From contig JAABRD010000018.1 in assembly GCA_011391085.1 (NCBI GenBank), positions 26,241 to 90,240 on the forward strand: a stretch of 64,000 bases of DNA. The letters are read 5' to 3'. This document shows, in pieces, positions 17,279-26,098 of this stretch. Source of the DNA: Thiotrichaceae bacterium (lineage in GTDB: Bacteria > Pseudomonadota > Gammaproteobacteria > Beggiatoales > Beggiatoaceae). The number at the start of each line of letters is the position of its first letter. Positions within the stretch are counted from its first letter, which is position 1. A program made the translations under genes and the position numbers. Below the pieces are notes generated by a model. It saw only the letters and a list, made by a program, of their open reading frames with translations. It was not told the DNA's origin and did not search any database.

Positions 17279-17926
17279 TTACCGTCTTGCACAACACCAC
17301 GCATCCACTCGCGCCACACCTTTTTGTAAAAACATCTCTGCCAACTCATTTACGGTTGCCCCTGTCGTCATCACATCGTCTATGATGGCAATATGTTGCC
17401 AACCCGACTCCACTCGTTGCACCTGAAATGCCCCTTTCAAATTGATTTTGCGTTGCTTGGCAGGCAAACTGGTTTGCGGTGGTGTGTTTCGACACCGTTC
17501 ACAGGCGGTATAATCTAAGGGAATTTGGGTATATCTGACAATCCGTTTAGCCAGTTCCACAGATTGATTATAGCCACGTTCATGCAAGCGTTTCGGGTGC
17601 AATGGTACAGGAATTAACACATCAGGACGTTGATGTAAATCAAGATGGTGTGCCATCACATCCCCTAACAAATTTAACACCGCCAAATTACGATTGAATT
17701 TCGCCACCTGAATTAACTTGTTGACAGGGTACTCGTAAGAAAAAATAGCTTGAGTATATTGAAACAGAGGAGGGACATCTTGACATTCTTTGCAGACGCC
17801 TACCACCCGTAAAGCACGGGCGCAATGAATACATGCGGTGTGCTGATACGGTAAATCTGCCAAACAACCCTCACAAATCGACTGTTGACTGGTCCCGGCG
17901 CAAAGGAAGCAAATTTGGGAAAACAT
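17279..17926 (-). CDS. comF: ComF family phosphoribosyltransferase-like protein
   Basis: The start is set at ATG 17926 (MFSQICFLCAGTSQQSICEG); the longer frame reads into an intergenic repeat. The 215-residue protein has an N-terminal zinc-ribbon with CFLC, CEGC, CIHC and CKEC pairs. A PRTase-like domain follows, with VLIPVPLHPKRLHERGYNQS and the PRPP loop HIAIIDDVMTTGATVNELAE. ComF takes part in DNA uptake and recombination in competent bacteria; outside them its role is unclear. It is a single gene facing the petA region. Confidence 0.9.
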   Translation of the reverse strand: MFSQICFLCAGTSQQSICEGCLADLPYQHTACIHCARALRVVGVCKECQDVPPLFQYTQAIFSYEYPVNKLIQVAKFNRNLAVLNLLGDVMAHHLDLHQRPDVLIPVPLHPKRLHERGYNQSVELAKRIVRYTQIPLDYTACERCRNTPPQTSLPAKQRKINLKGAFQVQRVESGWQHIAIIDDVMTTGATVNELAEMFLQKGVARVDAWCCARR

Positions 17927-17979
17927 AGCGAGTAAATTACGAGGAAATAATAGAGTTGAAGTGGCAAAAAAATTAAAGT

Positions 17980-18375
17980 AGTGGTGGACTAGAGGCTTTA
18001 GCCGGGAGTCGTGCCCCTGCCACCGGCTGAAGCCTCTAGTCCCGCGTGGCAATAAAAAACAAAGGTGGACTAGAGGCTTCAGCCGGAGGGTGGCACTGTG
18101 ATTTCAATTATGTTCCGCGCCCACCGGCTAAAGCCTCTAGTCCACCGTACCTTAACTTAGTGGCAATAAAAAACAAAGGTGGACTAGAGGCTTCAGCCGG
18201 AGGGTGGCACTGTGATTTCAATTATGTTCCGCGCCCACCGGCTAAAGCCTCCACTCCACCGTACCTTAACTTATATGGCATGGAGGCGTAAGCCTCTAGT
18301 CCACCTAGCTTTGTCACGCGCAAAGCTACGCTTTGGACTCCTGGCTGGGCAAAGCTACGCTTTGGACTCCTGGCT
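17980..18375. repeat. Intergenic repeat cluster (gactagaggcttcagccgg family)
   Basis: Two direct repeats of about 114 bp start at 18047 and 18161. Each contains ggactagaggcttcagccgg and the complementary ccggctaaagcctctagtcc, so each is also a hairpin. A partial copy precedes them at about 17982-18045. At 18316-18376 two copies of caaagctacgctttggactc followed by ctggc form a different unit, and the stop codon and last codons of the histidine kinase gene lie inside it. Related units occur at 43442, 45925 and 47768. Confidence 0.85.
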
Positions 18376-20772
18376 TGCTTCTGGTCTGGGGAACCACTTT
18401 TCTAACATCTGACTCAGTGAGGCTTGGGTAACAGGTTTGGTTAGAAAATCATTCATCCCTGCTTCCAAACACCTTTCGAACCGGTCTGTCAACGTATCTG
18501 CGGTCATTGCAATAATAGGAAGCTGCTTATCCGGCAGACGTTGACGAATTTGTTGAGTGGCCGCATAACCATCTAAGACAGGCATTTGGAGGTCCATAAG
18601 AATTAAGTCATACTCTTGACTAGCACTCATCTCCACCGCTTCTTGCCCATGATTGGCGATACTGATTTGACAACCGAGTTTATTCAACATGATTTTGGCC
18701 ACCAACTGATTCGTGCGATTATCTTCCACTAACAGAACCCGGACCACCTTGGGTGTGATGGAAGGCAGAGACATCAAATTGGGCCGAGAGGCATTCAGGC
18801 CCGGTTGGGACACGGGCAACGTCAGTCTGAACCAAAAAGTACAACCTTGATTCACTTGCGCTTCCACGCCAATCGTGCCTCCCATCAATTCCACCAATTG
18901 GCGAGAAATGAACAATCCCAAACCGGTACCACCATATTTGCGACTGGTAGAGGCGTCCACTTGATTAAACTTGCCAAACAGTTTTCCCAATTTCTCTTTA
19001 GCAATCCCAATGCCTGTGTCTTTCACCGCGAAATATAAGTGGGCGTGTTGATTTTTTAACTGTTCTAATTGAATTTGAAGAGTGACACTACCTCGGTCCG
19101 TAAATTTCAGCGCATTGCTAACCAGATTCAGCAGAATTTGTCGCAACCGATTGCCATCTCCAATCACCCATTTAGGCACTTCGGTGGCACTTTGCAGAAT
19201 CAAAGGCAAATCCTTTTCGCGGGCTTTGACACTCAGCAGTTGCATAACGTCGTTTACCGTTTTAGTTAAGTCAAACGGAATCGCTTCCAATTCCACTTTA
19301 CCAGCTTCTATTTTGGAAACGTCCAGCAAGTCATTGATAAGTACCAATAGAGTTTTACCCGAATCGTAAATCACTTGCAAATGTTGCTTCTGTTCCGGTT
19401 GCAAAGAAGTCTCTAAAAGTAACTCGGTCATCCCTAAAATACCGTTTAAGGGGGTGCGCAACTCATGGCTAACATTGGCCACAAATTCACTTTTAACCTG
19501 ATTAGCCTCTTCTGCCTTCGCCCGTTCTTTCTCCAGTTCCGCATTCAAAAGTTCCAACACCTCGGTACGCTGGCGGACTTTTTTCTCTAAACCGACGTTC
19601 GCATGTTCAATCTCGCGCAACGCGGCTTGCAACCGTTCGACCATCTGCCGAAACGCCGAATATAAACCGCTGATTTCATCTTGCTGACGGTGCGGTTGAT
19701 AAGTAGCTACTCCATCGGGGGTTTGTTCCACTGGGTCTTTTAACAACTTATCAATGCCAATATTCATCTCCCCATAAGCAATTTGATTAGCCACGGCAAT
19801 GGCCTCTTCCAAGGGACGAAAGGTAGCCTTGATATAGTAGAACAGTAAACTCAACGTCACCAATATGACACCCAAACTGCTAACCAGACTGCTGACCAAA
19901 GTTTGGTGCAAATCATCCACGCTGTGTTGCAAATTATTGATACCCAAGACGTAACCCACTGGTTGCCCCTGGAAATCGATTAACGGGATGGGGAAAGTGA
20001 TATGTAAATTATCCTCAATGGTATATTCGTCCCGATCTGAGGTATATTGTTTAATCAAGGTGGTGACCACGGGTGCCGAAAATTCGTAAAAGATCGTATC
20101 ACCGACTGTAATATCGGTGGGCAAATTCTCAAACCGCTTGGCTTCTTGAAAGACACTTTGTTTAATTCCAATGGCGTATTGTGTACCAAACGTGTCATGC
20201 AAGTTCTTTAAAATTTTGTGAATGCCAACCCCCAACTCCACAGAACCGACGTGTGTACCTTGATAAGCGATGGGGAAAACCACGCGGGTGCCAGGGCCAG
20301 CACGTCCTACTTCGAGACCGACAATCGGCTTTTGTTGCTGATTGGCCAACACGACCGTATGCCGAAAAGCTGATAAATCATCTCCAAATTCCTTGGGTTG
20401 ATGGAGACGTAAGAAACTGGTTGCAGGTGGCAAATGAAATTGAAACTGGGCAATATCATATTCTGGTTTCAAATGACGGTCATAATAGTCTTGCAACAGA
20501 TCAAAGAGTGCTTGCCTTTTCCTTTTGGCAAAGAGTTTGACCATCTCTTGATTGACCGTCAACGTTTGTACCGCCATGGACAAATCATCGAGTTGTTGTT
20601 GCACCGCCAGTTGAAAAGTTTGGGTCACCTGAGTAGCCAATTGTTCCTTCGTGAAGGACAGATTTTTGTCAAAATCATAGTAGAGTTTCAGCAAATTAAG
20701 ACAGGTTAGCATACTGATGCTGAACAAGACGATGGTGACAATTTTAGATTTGATAGAAAGTCTTTTTAACAT
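18355..20772 (-). CDS. Hybrid sensor histidine kinase/response regulator
   Basis: The product is 805 residues. Membrane helices at about 8-26 and 285-312 flank a periplasmic sensor region that looks like a Cache-type fold ([38 protein letters not shown]). HAMP-like linker and coiled coil follow, then HisKA with phosphoacceptor H436 ([12 protein letters not shown]) and HATPase with N, G1 ([12 protein letters not shown]) and G2 ([18 protein letters not shown]) boxes. A C-terminal receiver domain has D727 ([13 protein letters not shown]). It is an orphan with no regulator gene beside it. The last six residues come from an inserted intergenic repeat, so the natural stop was probably a little different. 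Confidence 0.92.
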   Translation of the reverse strand: MLKRLSIKSKIVTIVLFSISMLTCLNLLKLYYDFDKNLSFTKEQLATQVTQTFQLAVQQQLDDLSMAVQTLTVNQEMVKLFAKRKRQALFDLLQDYYDRHLKPEYDIAQFQFHLPPATSFLRLHQPKEFGDDLSAFRHTVVLANQQQKPIVGLEVGRAGPGTRVVFPIAYQGTHVGSVELGVGIHKILKNLHDTFGTQYAIGIKQSVFQEAKRFENLPTDITVGDTIFYEFSAPVVTTLIKQYTSDRDEYTIEDNLHITFPIPLIDFQGQPVGYVLGINNLQHSVDDLHQTLVSSLVSSLGVILVTLSLLFYYIKATFRPLEEAIAVANQIAYGEMNIGIDKLLKDPVEQTPDGVATYQPHRQQDEISGLYSAFRQMVERLQAALREIEHANVGLEKKVRQRTEVLELLNAELEKERAKAEEANQVKSEFVANVSHELRTPLNGILGMTELLLETSLQPEQKQHLQVIYDSGKTLLVLINDLLDVSKIEAGKVELEAIPFDLTKTVNDVMQLLSVKAREKDLPLILQSATEVPKWVIGDGNRLRQILLNLVSNALKFTDRGSVTLQIQLEQLKNQHAHLYFAVKDTGIGIAKEKLGKLFGKFNQVDASTSRKYGGTGLGLFISRQLVELMGGTIGVEAQVNQGCTFWFRLTLPVSQPGLNASRPNLMSLPSITPKVVRVLLVEDNRTNQLVAKIMLNKLGCQISIANHGQEAVEMSASQEYDLILMDLQMPVLDGYAATQQIRQRLPDKQLPIIAMTADTLTDRFERCLEAGMNDFLTKPVTQASLSQMLEKWFPRPEASQESKA

Positions 20773-20819
20773 AATTTAGAGATCAGTAAAATATGGAGGT
20801 TCAAGTTCTTTCGTAAATC

Positions 20820-20984
20820 GGTAGTGATGCAATGTGGGTGAAATGTCTGAACTCTGATTAGAATGATTTTCAGATGGACTATGATTAGTCAAGCCTCCTT
20901 TCATAGCCTTCATTTAATCATCTAAATCACAGTTCAAGACCTAAGAGAAACCGCACGATATTTCACCCAGATTGCATCACTACC
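20820..20984. mobile_element. MITE-like element, 165 bp, with 25-bp terminal inverted repeats
   Basis: The left end ggtagtgatgcaatgtgggt continues into gaaat. It is matched, with one mismatch, by the reverse complement of the right end (20960-20984). A second copy in opposite orientation starts at 63860 and is more than 90 percent alike as far as the window shows. There is no transposase frame. Terminal repeats, small size and dispersed copies fit a miniature inverted-repeat element. Confidence 0.75.
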
Positions 20985-21051
20985 TAATTTCTTAATTTGA
21001 TGGCATTGCGGCGTTACACTCCACTGCTACTTTAATTTCTTGCACATAAGA

Positions 21052-21831
21052 TTATCCCTTCTCCATTTTCTTTTCCGCCACCACCGTCCAAGACATTCCA
21101 TTAGTATGTTGCAACCGGAGATTGGATAACGGCAGATTGGCTACCAATTGTAACACCTCCTCCCGCTTCCAATAATTGGCAATGGTAGGTAACAATTGGT
21201 CAAACACAATCGCCTCAATATGTCGAAAGGACATTTGTTGGAGGAGTTTGAAATATTCTTTCTGCTGGGGAAACAGTAACCAAATTTTTAACAACGCTGT
21301 CAGTATCTTCGACAGCAACCTCGTCAAGGGCAGGGGGAGACGAGAAGTGATTGCAAAACGCACCGGGTTGACCCATTTTAAGAAACGTTCATTGCCTTCA
21401 TACGCATATATCCAAAGAATCAGAGTTCCACCCGGTTTCACCGCCCGGACGAGGTTCTCTATCGCCCGACGAGGGTCTGCCAGGTGATGTAACACCCCAA
21501 TGCAGAAGACAATATCAAATTCATTTTCAAACGTTATCTCATAAATTGATTGTAGGGCAACCGTGGTCTGAGGGAATCGATTCAAATTCTGTTTCGCCAC
21601 GGCCACGGTGCGTTCATCATAGTCAAACGCATAACTCGATTGTGCCCCAGTTAACAGTGGCCAGTAACTATTTCTGCCTATGCCACAACCGGCATCCAGG
21701 AAAGTTTTACCTTGAAAAAAATCTAACTGCACGGGTGCAATCCAACGGCAGAATTGTTCTTTGTGAATGGGAAGAATATCGCGATAAATATTCCATTCGT
21801 AACCAAATTGATGTTGTGTACCGGTGGTCAT
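21052..21831 (-). CDS. Class I SAM-dependent methyltransferase
   Basis: The 259-residue protein has the Rossmann methyltransferase motifs: motif I FLDAGCGIGRNSYWPLL, an acidic post-I strand (SSYAFDYDERTVAVAKQNL), FDIVFCIGVLHHLADPRRAI and VKPGGTLILWIYAYEG. The LHHL..P pattern is typical of UbiE/UbiG-like small-molecule or lipid methyltransferases. Its neighbours (asparagine synthase, glycosyltransferase) suggest a part in surface polymer or secondary metabolite synthesis, but the substrate cannot be read from the sequence. Confidence 0.85.
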   Translation of the reverse strand: MTTGTQHQFGYEWNIYRDILPIHKEQFCRWIAPVQLDFFQGKTFLDAGCGIGRNSYWPLLTGAQSSYAFDYDERTVAVAKQNLNRFPQTTVALQSIYEITFENEFDIVFCIGVLHHLADPRRAIENLVRAVKPGGTLILWIYAYEGNERFLKWVNPVRFAITSRLPLPLTRLLSKILTALLKIWLLFPQQKEYFKLLQQMSFRHIEAIVFDQLLPTIANYWKREEVLQLVANLPLSNLRLQHTNGMSWTVVAEKKMEKG

Positions 21832-21971
21832 GTTTAAGTACCTATTCGTTTTCCAGATGGTGAGGAAGTTTGGGTGATAAGTAAAGACTCGCAGTCACGA
21901 AAGAACTGCAATTCCTGATACTTCTGTCACACATACATCATCACCATCGAAATGGAAAAGAAGTTTGTCCA

Positions 21972-22154
21972 TTAGGAAAATAACCCTAAACATTTCTTGA
22001 TGTGCCTGACTAAAGTGTCATCAATTTCAACATGTCTTGGCACTGGTTGTTTCAAGTGAGTCTTCGGGTTAACATAAATGTCGTGTCGTGAACCATGTCT
22101 TAGTAAAACACAGCCTTGTTCGAGAAGATAGCGTATCAACTCTGTGCGCTTCAT
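21972..22154 (-). CDS. hicA: HicA-type mRNA interferase toxin
   Basis: The 60-residue protein matches HicA: KRTELIRYLLEQGCVLLRHG, SRHDIYVNP with the catalytic histidine, PVPRHVEIDDTLVRHIKKCL. HicA is a double-stranded-RNA-binding-fold RNase that cuts mRNA. Its ATG overlaps the HicB stop (22151-22154), and the pair follows asnB in the same orientation. Confidence 0.92.
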   Translation of the reverse strand: MKRTELIRYLLEQGCVLLRHGSRHDIYVNPKTHLKQPVPRHVEIDDTLVRHIKKCLGLFS

Positions 22155-22342
22155 AAGCTAATCTCTTTGAGTCGGTATCTATCTGGCACTTCTTCCATTA
22201 CCATCATCTGATACGCATCCTTCAAGTTTTCTTCAAGTTCTTCCAGTGTTTCCCCCTGTGTCATAATATCTGGGTATTCCAGCAATTTACCCAACCAAAA
22301 TAGGTTAGATTGCCAATAAATCATGGTCAATTTCGTATTCAT
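22151..22342 (-). CDS. hicB: HicB-type antitoxin
   Basis: The start ATG 22342 overlaps the asnB stop codon (ATGA) and gives 63 residues: MNTKLTMIYWQSNLFWLGKL, then LEYPDIMTQGETLEELEENL and KDAYQMMV. This is the degraded RNase H-like HicB core. The ORF lacks a visible C-terminal DNA-binding extension, so self-repression may be weak; the ATGA coupling to asnB suggests transcription from the asnB promoter. Confidence 0.88.
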   Translation of the reverse strand: MNTKLTMIYWQSNLFWLGKLLEYPDIMTQGETLEELEENLKDAYQMMVMEEVPDRYRLKEISL

Positions 22343-24204
22343 AGATTGTTTTTCCTCCACGCATTAAACACCCACAGATTCCACAAAAACATCTTCTGGT
22401 CTGCCTGATGTTGCGTGTGTTCTAGCCATTTGGCCTGCATAAATGGGCGTGAAAATAAAGCCAACTTCTGACTGTCAAAATCAAAATGAAATTGTTGCTG
22501 TTCAAACCACTTCCCAATCGGTACTCCAAATCCCTTTTTGCGCCGATAAATAATGTCTTTGGGTAGCAACGGTTCGAGGGCTTTTTTCAAAATGTATTTG
22601 GTTTGACCGTGACGAAATTTATACTCGCTAGGCAACCGGCGAATAAAGTTTACCAGATCAATGTCTAAAAACGGGGAACGGGCTTCCAAAGACACTAGCA
22701 TACTCGCCCGGTCTAATTTTACCAAAATATTATCTTGCAAGTACAGTTTGGTATAAAATTGCAACGTCTTGTCAACCAAATTGTCTTGTGAACACGCCTC
22801 CCATTGTTCCAACGCTTCTGAAAAAATCTCCTCCAATTCCGTCTTCTCCCCAAACAATTCCGCCAATTCGGTGGGCGTCAACGTGGCCATCCAGACAGGG
22901 TTCCAAAAAGGGGGAGGATGACTCAAACCACGTAAAGTTCGCTTTATTTTAAATTCTAAACTCATGTAGTGATGGGACACAGGCCAGCGGGCGAACAGCA
23001 TAGAAATCCCGGTATGAATCGGTTTGGGTACGAACTGATGATACAGTTTCGCCCACCGTAACGCCCGAAAAGGGTCATACCCGGCAAACAATTCATCTCC
23101 TCCATCCCCACCCAATGCCACGGTAACCGTTTGCCGGGCATGACGACAAAGTAGATAGGTGGGTAACAGAGAACTGTCGCCCATTGGTTCATCTAAGCGG
23201 GAGAGAATGTCAGGTAATAACGCTTTACTGTTTTCCAAAGACAGGGTTTCCAAATAATGCGTTGTTCCCAACCTCTGGGCCACCTTGAGGGCGTAAGCAG
23301 ATTCATCAAAATCCGGTTCCGTGAACCCCACGCTAAAGGTCTTCACCGTGTCTCCCCCCAAATGCCGAGTCATCAACGCTGCCACCGCGGAGGAATCGAT
23401 GCCACCACTGAGGAAGACGCCCAGTGGAACATCCGACATAAGGCGTCTTTGCACCGCTTGATCCAGCAATTCTCGCAGTTGTTCACCCCATTCCTGTTCA
23501 GGCTGTTTCGGCAAAGTAGTCATAGGTTCTAACACAAAGTCCCAATATTTGGTTATGGTCACCGTGTGAGTGTCGAGGTGATACCACAACGAATGACCCG
23601 CGGGGAGTTTGTAAATGCCTTGATAAATCGAATGAGGCGCAGGGATGTAGCCGTAAGCGAAATATTTTTTCAAGGCCAAAGTGGAATAGGTCGGATGTAA
23701 CTGAGAATGACAAATAACGGCACTCACTTCGGAAGCAAATGCGAATAAGTCAGCTTGTTGAGTATAAAACAACGGTTTCTTCCCAAACCGATCTCGACTA
23801 CCAAATACAGTTCGAGTTTCTCGATCATAAATGACAAACGCCCACATGCCATTGAGTCGATTGGGTAAATCCTTTCCCCAGGCGCGATAACCATGTAACA
23901 ACACTTCCGTGTCAGAATGGTCGGTGAGAAAATGATAACCAACTGCTTCCAATTGTTTGCGTAAGGAGAGATGATTATAAATTTCTCCATTGAAGACAAT
24001 TCCCACTTTGCCATCGGCGGTCCACATCGGTTGTTGGCCGCCGGCTAAGTCCACAATAGAGAGACGTCGATGCCCAAGATACACTCGTTGGGCCGCGTCA
24101 TACCAAAGCCCTTCAGCATTGGGGCCGCGATGCGTAAGTTGCGTTGTCATTCGTTGCAGGTCTTCGAAGGTACCTGCGCCAATAAAACCGGTGATGCCAC
24201 ACAT
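22339..24204 (-). CDS. asnB: Asparagine synthase (glutamine-hydrolysing)
   Basis: The 621-residue protein starts MCGITGFIG, giving the catalytic N-terminal Cys2 of class II glutamine amidotransferases. The GATase domain includes HRRLSIVDLAGGQQPMW and FNGEIYNHLSLRKQLE. The synthetase domain has the PPi-loop VPLGVFLSGGIDSSAVAAL and later GGDGGDELFAGYDPF and PFLDIDLVNF. It turns aspartate, ATP and glutamine into asparagine. Homologues near glycosyltransferases often act in surface polysaccharide modification, which is possible here. Confidence 0.93.
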   Translation of the reverse strand: MCGITGFIGAGTFEDLQRMTTQLTHRGPNAEGLWYDAAQRVYLGHRRLSIVDLAGGQQPMWTADGKVGIVFNGEIYNHLSLRKQLEAVGYHFLTDHSDTEVLLHGYRAWGKDLPNRLNGMWAFVIYDRETRTVFGSRDRFGKKPLFYTQQADLFAFASEVSAVICHSQLHPTYSTLALKKYFAYGYIPAPHSIYQGIYKLPAGHSLWYHLDTHTVTITKYWDFVLEPMTTLPKQPEQEWGEQLRELLDQAVQRRLMSDVPLGVFLSGGIDSSAVAALMTRHLGGDTVKTFSVGFTEPDFDESAYALKVAQRLGTTHYLETLSLENSKALLPDILSRLDEPMGDSSLLPTYLLCRHARQTVTVALGGDGGDELFAGYDPFRALRWAKLYHQFVPKPIHTGISMLFARWPVSHHYMSLEFKIKRTLRGLSHPPPFWNPVWMATLTPTELAELFGEKTELEEIFSEALEQWEACSQDNLVDKTLQFYTKLYLQDNILVKLDRASMLVSLEARSPFLDIDLVNFIRRLPSEYKFRHGQTKYILKKALEPLLPKDIIYRRKKGFGVPIGKWFEQQQFHFDFDSQKLALFSRPFMQAKWLEHTQHQADQKMFLWNLWVFNAWRKNNL

Positions 24205-24398
24205 GGGGGAATGAATAATGAGTGAATGAATAATGAATAATGGAGTTATCTATGTGGGACTAAATCCTTCTAATGTAGGGTGGATTAAGCGAAGCGTATC
24301 CACCTCCCGTTCGAAAGGTTGGTGGATACGCTTCGCTTAATCCACCCTACCTGAAATACCAGGGTCGTTATACACTGGTACTTAAGTTCGTCAATCCA
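24205..24398. repeat. Heptamer run and 76-bp palindrome of the tggattaagcgaagcg family
   Basis: 24211-24241 is made of gaataat/gagtgaat-type heptamers. A near-perfect palindrome at 24275-24350 has arms gtagggtggattaagcgaag continuing to cgtatccacc, with a loop of about 16 bases. Other copies lie at 42577, 58357 and 62543. It may serve as a bidirectional terminator between the glycosyltransferase and asnB. Confidence 0.9.
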
Positions 24399-25358
24399 TC
24401 ACTTGATATTTAACCTCCTCCGCACACTATAAGTTGGCTTGTTCTGCGATTCATGATAGGTTCGTACCAACAGTTCTCCAATCAATCCCAAAAAAATGGA
24501 CTGCACACCCAAAATCACAAACATAGCAGCCAGATGAAGGAGAGGGCTGGTAATCATAAATAGCCCATACGCAAACTTTTGCCATAAGAGGAGAAGCACT
24601 AACAAGAGGCTGGCCAGAATTAAAGTCACGCCCACTCCACCAAAGAGATAAATCGGTTTTTGGGCATAACTGCTTAGGAATTTGACCGTAAATAAATCCA
24701 GAATGACCTTGAACGTGCGTTCCAGTCCATATTTGGATTGACCATGACGACGAGGGTGATGTTGCACCGGTAATTCAACAATTTTGGCACCCACTTGGGC
24801 CGCATAAGCGGGGATGAAACGGTGCATTTCACCATACAGTTTGTAACCGGTGAGAACTTCGCGTCGATAGATTTTGAGAGTACAGCCATAATCATGTAAA
24901 TGTACTTTGGTTACATAAGAAATCAGGGCGTTAGCCAGTTTAGAAGGCAAGGTGCGACTTAGCCACTTATCTTGCCGATGCTTCCGCCAACCGCTGACGA
25001 CATCGTAACCTTCATTGAGTTTTGCTAACAGCAACGGAATATCCGCCGGGTCGTTTTGTAAATCGGCATCCATAAATATCACCGCATCTCCCTTCGCTTG
25101 ATCTATGCCCGCCGCAATGGCGACAGTTTGACCATAGTTACGAGTCAACTCGATCACTTTCACCTTATCATCTTGGTGGGCCAGTTGTTGCAAACAGGAG
25201 AAACTGTTATCAATGCTACCGTCATCGATAAAGATGATTTCATATTCACCACTCATAGAATTTAGAGTGGCCGTGAGTTTATCGTGTAGCAATTTTAAAT
25301 TATCTTCCTCGTTATACACGGGGATGACGATAGATAAAGAAGAAATGGTTTTCATCAT
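24399..25358 (-). CDS. Family 2 glycosyltransferase with two membrane helices (DPM1/ArnC type)
   Basis: The start is placed at the ATG pair 25355-25358; the longer frame uses a TTG. The protein begins with the GT-A core: SLSIVIPVYNEEDNLKLLHD, YEIIFIDDGSIDNSF and VIFMDADLQNDPADIPLLLA with the metal-binding DxD. Two hydrophobic helices lie in the C-terminal third (PIYLFGGVGVTLILASLLLV and LLHLAAMFVILGVQSIFLGL). This layout is that of polyprenyl-phosphate sugar transferases, which charge undecaprenyl phosphate with a sugar at the inner membrane. The sugar is unknown. Confidence 0.9.
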   Translation of the reverse strand: MMKTISSLSIVIPVYNEEDNLKLLHDKLTATLNSMSGEYEIIFIDDGSIDNSFSCLQQLAHQDDKVKVIELTRNYGQTVAIAAGIDQAKGDAVIFMDADLQNDPADIPLLLAKLNEGYDVVSGWRKHRQDKWLSRTLPSKLANALISYVTKVHLHDYGCTLKIYRREVLTGYKLYGEMHRFIPAYAAQVGAKIVELPVQHHPRRHGQSKYGLERTFKVILDLFTVKFLSSYAQKPIYLFGGVGVTLILASLLLVLLLLWQKFAYGLFMITSPLLHLAAMFVILGVQSIFLGLIGELLVRTYHESQNKPTYSVRRRLNIK

Positions 25359-25379
25359 TGGGCTGTTCTTACAAGGCAA

Positions 25380-25664
25380 TGGGAGTATTAAAAGATAACG
25401 TGATTTGAGTTTAGTTGTATGACCTTATATCGCTATCCATATTGATATTTCTATAAATTTATACATTATCCGCTGGAACGCAATAAAAATTATTGCGCTC
25501 CAGATGAGAATGTTTAGAATGAGAATGTACAAATTCACAAGAATATCACTATAATAATATAAAAATAATGGTTGCACATAAGGTCTTTATGATCCATGAT
25601 ACCATAACAAAATAATTTTGCGTAACTTTTTACATTTGTCACAATATTACCAGACCTATATTAT
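25380..25664. other. AT-rich intergenic region with small inverted repeat
   Basis: This divergent spacer holds the inverted repeat gctggaacgcaat / attgcgctccag (25471-25503), of the same family as 42259-42325. The rest is AT-rich, presumably carrying divergent promoters for the glycosyltransferase and the gene at 25665. No gene is seen. Confidence 0.45.
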
Positions 25665-26018
25665 ATGCCTCTACCTCTCATTCACACCGCCCTTCCCAAA
25701 CGCCGTTACCAATATGGGGAATTTACGATGGTGGTCTTAGGAGAAATTGACAGCCGTGATGATATTCCCTATCAATTTCTCATGGCCGTTATTCCCCCTG
25801 ATGCAAATACGCCAGAATTGTTTATCAGCGTCGAAAAATGTTCTCGTCAGGCGTCCCACGACGGCAAATATCAAATGCGTATTATCGCCGCACAGATGAG
25901 TCAAATGCTGGGTAAATCAGATAATTGGGGTGACTTGGACACCTTTGTTAACGATGCCTTAGCGGTTCTTTCCAAGTTATTAAACTTGACAGATGAACAA
26001 CCGATGGTTATCTTGTGA
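25665..26018 (+). CDS. Conserved hypothetical protein
   Basis: This 117-residue soluble protein begins MPLPLIHTALPKRRYQYGEF. It has strands TMVVLGEIDS and YQFLMAVIPP followed by helices (YQMRIIAAQMSQMLGKSDNW, DTFVNDALAVLSKLLNL). There is no signal peptide or membrane segment. I do not recognise the family. It stands alone, followed by a small hairpin and the protease gene. Confidence 0.65.
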   Translation: MPLPLIHTALPKRRYQYGEFTMVVLGEIDSRDDIPYQFLMAVIPPDANTPELFISVEKCSRQASHDGKYQMRIIAAQMSQMLGKSDNWGDLDTFVNDALAVLSKLLNLTDEQPMVIL

Positions 26019-26029
26019 AATATTTAGAA

Positions 26030-26066
26030 CCAGGAGTCCAAAGCGTAGCTTTGAACTTCTGGACTC
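26030..26066. repeat. Hairpin of the ggagtccaaagcgtagctttg family
   Basis: The sequence ccaggagtccaaagcgtagc and its near-complement agctttgaacttctggact form a hairpin in the 80-bp spacer. Related units are at 13840, 18316 and 63791. Confidence 0.55.
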
Positions 26067-26098
26067 AGGTTCCTAATTTCATTCAATAGAGGCACACT

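Noticed and set aside
18046..18412. Repetitive plus-strand frames between comF and the histidine kinase
   Set aside because: They only translate the duplicated intergenic palindromes.
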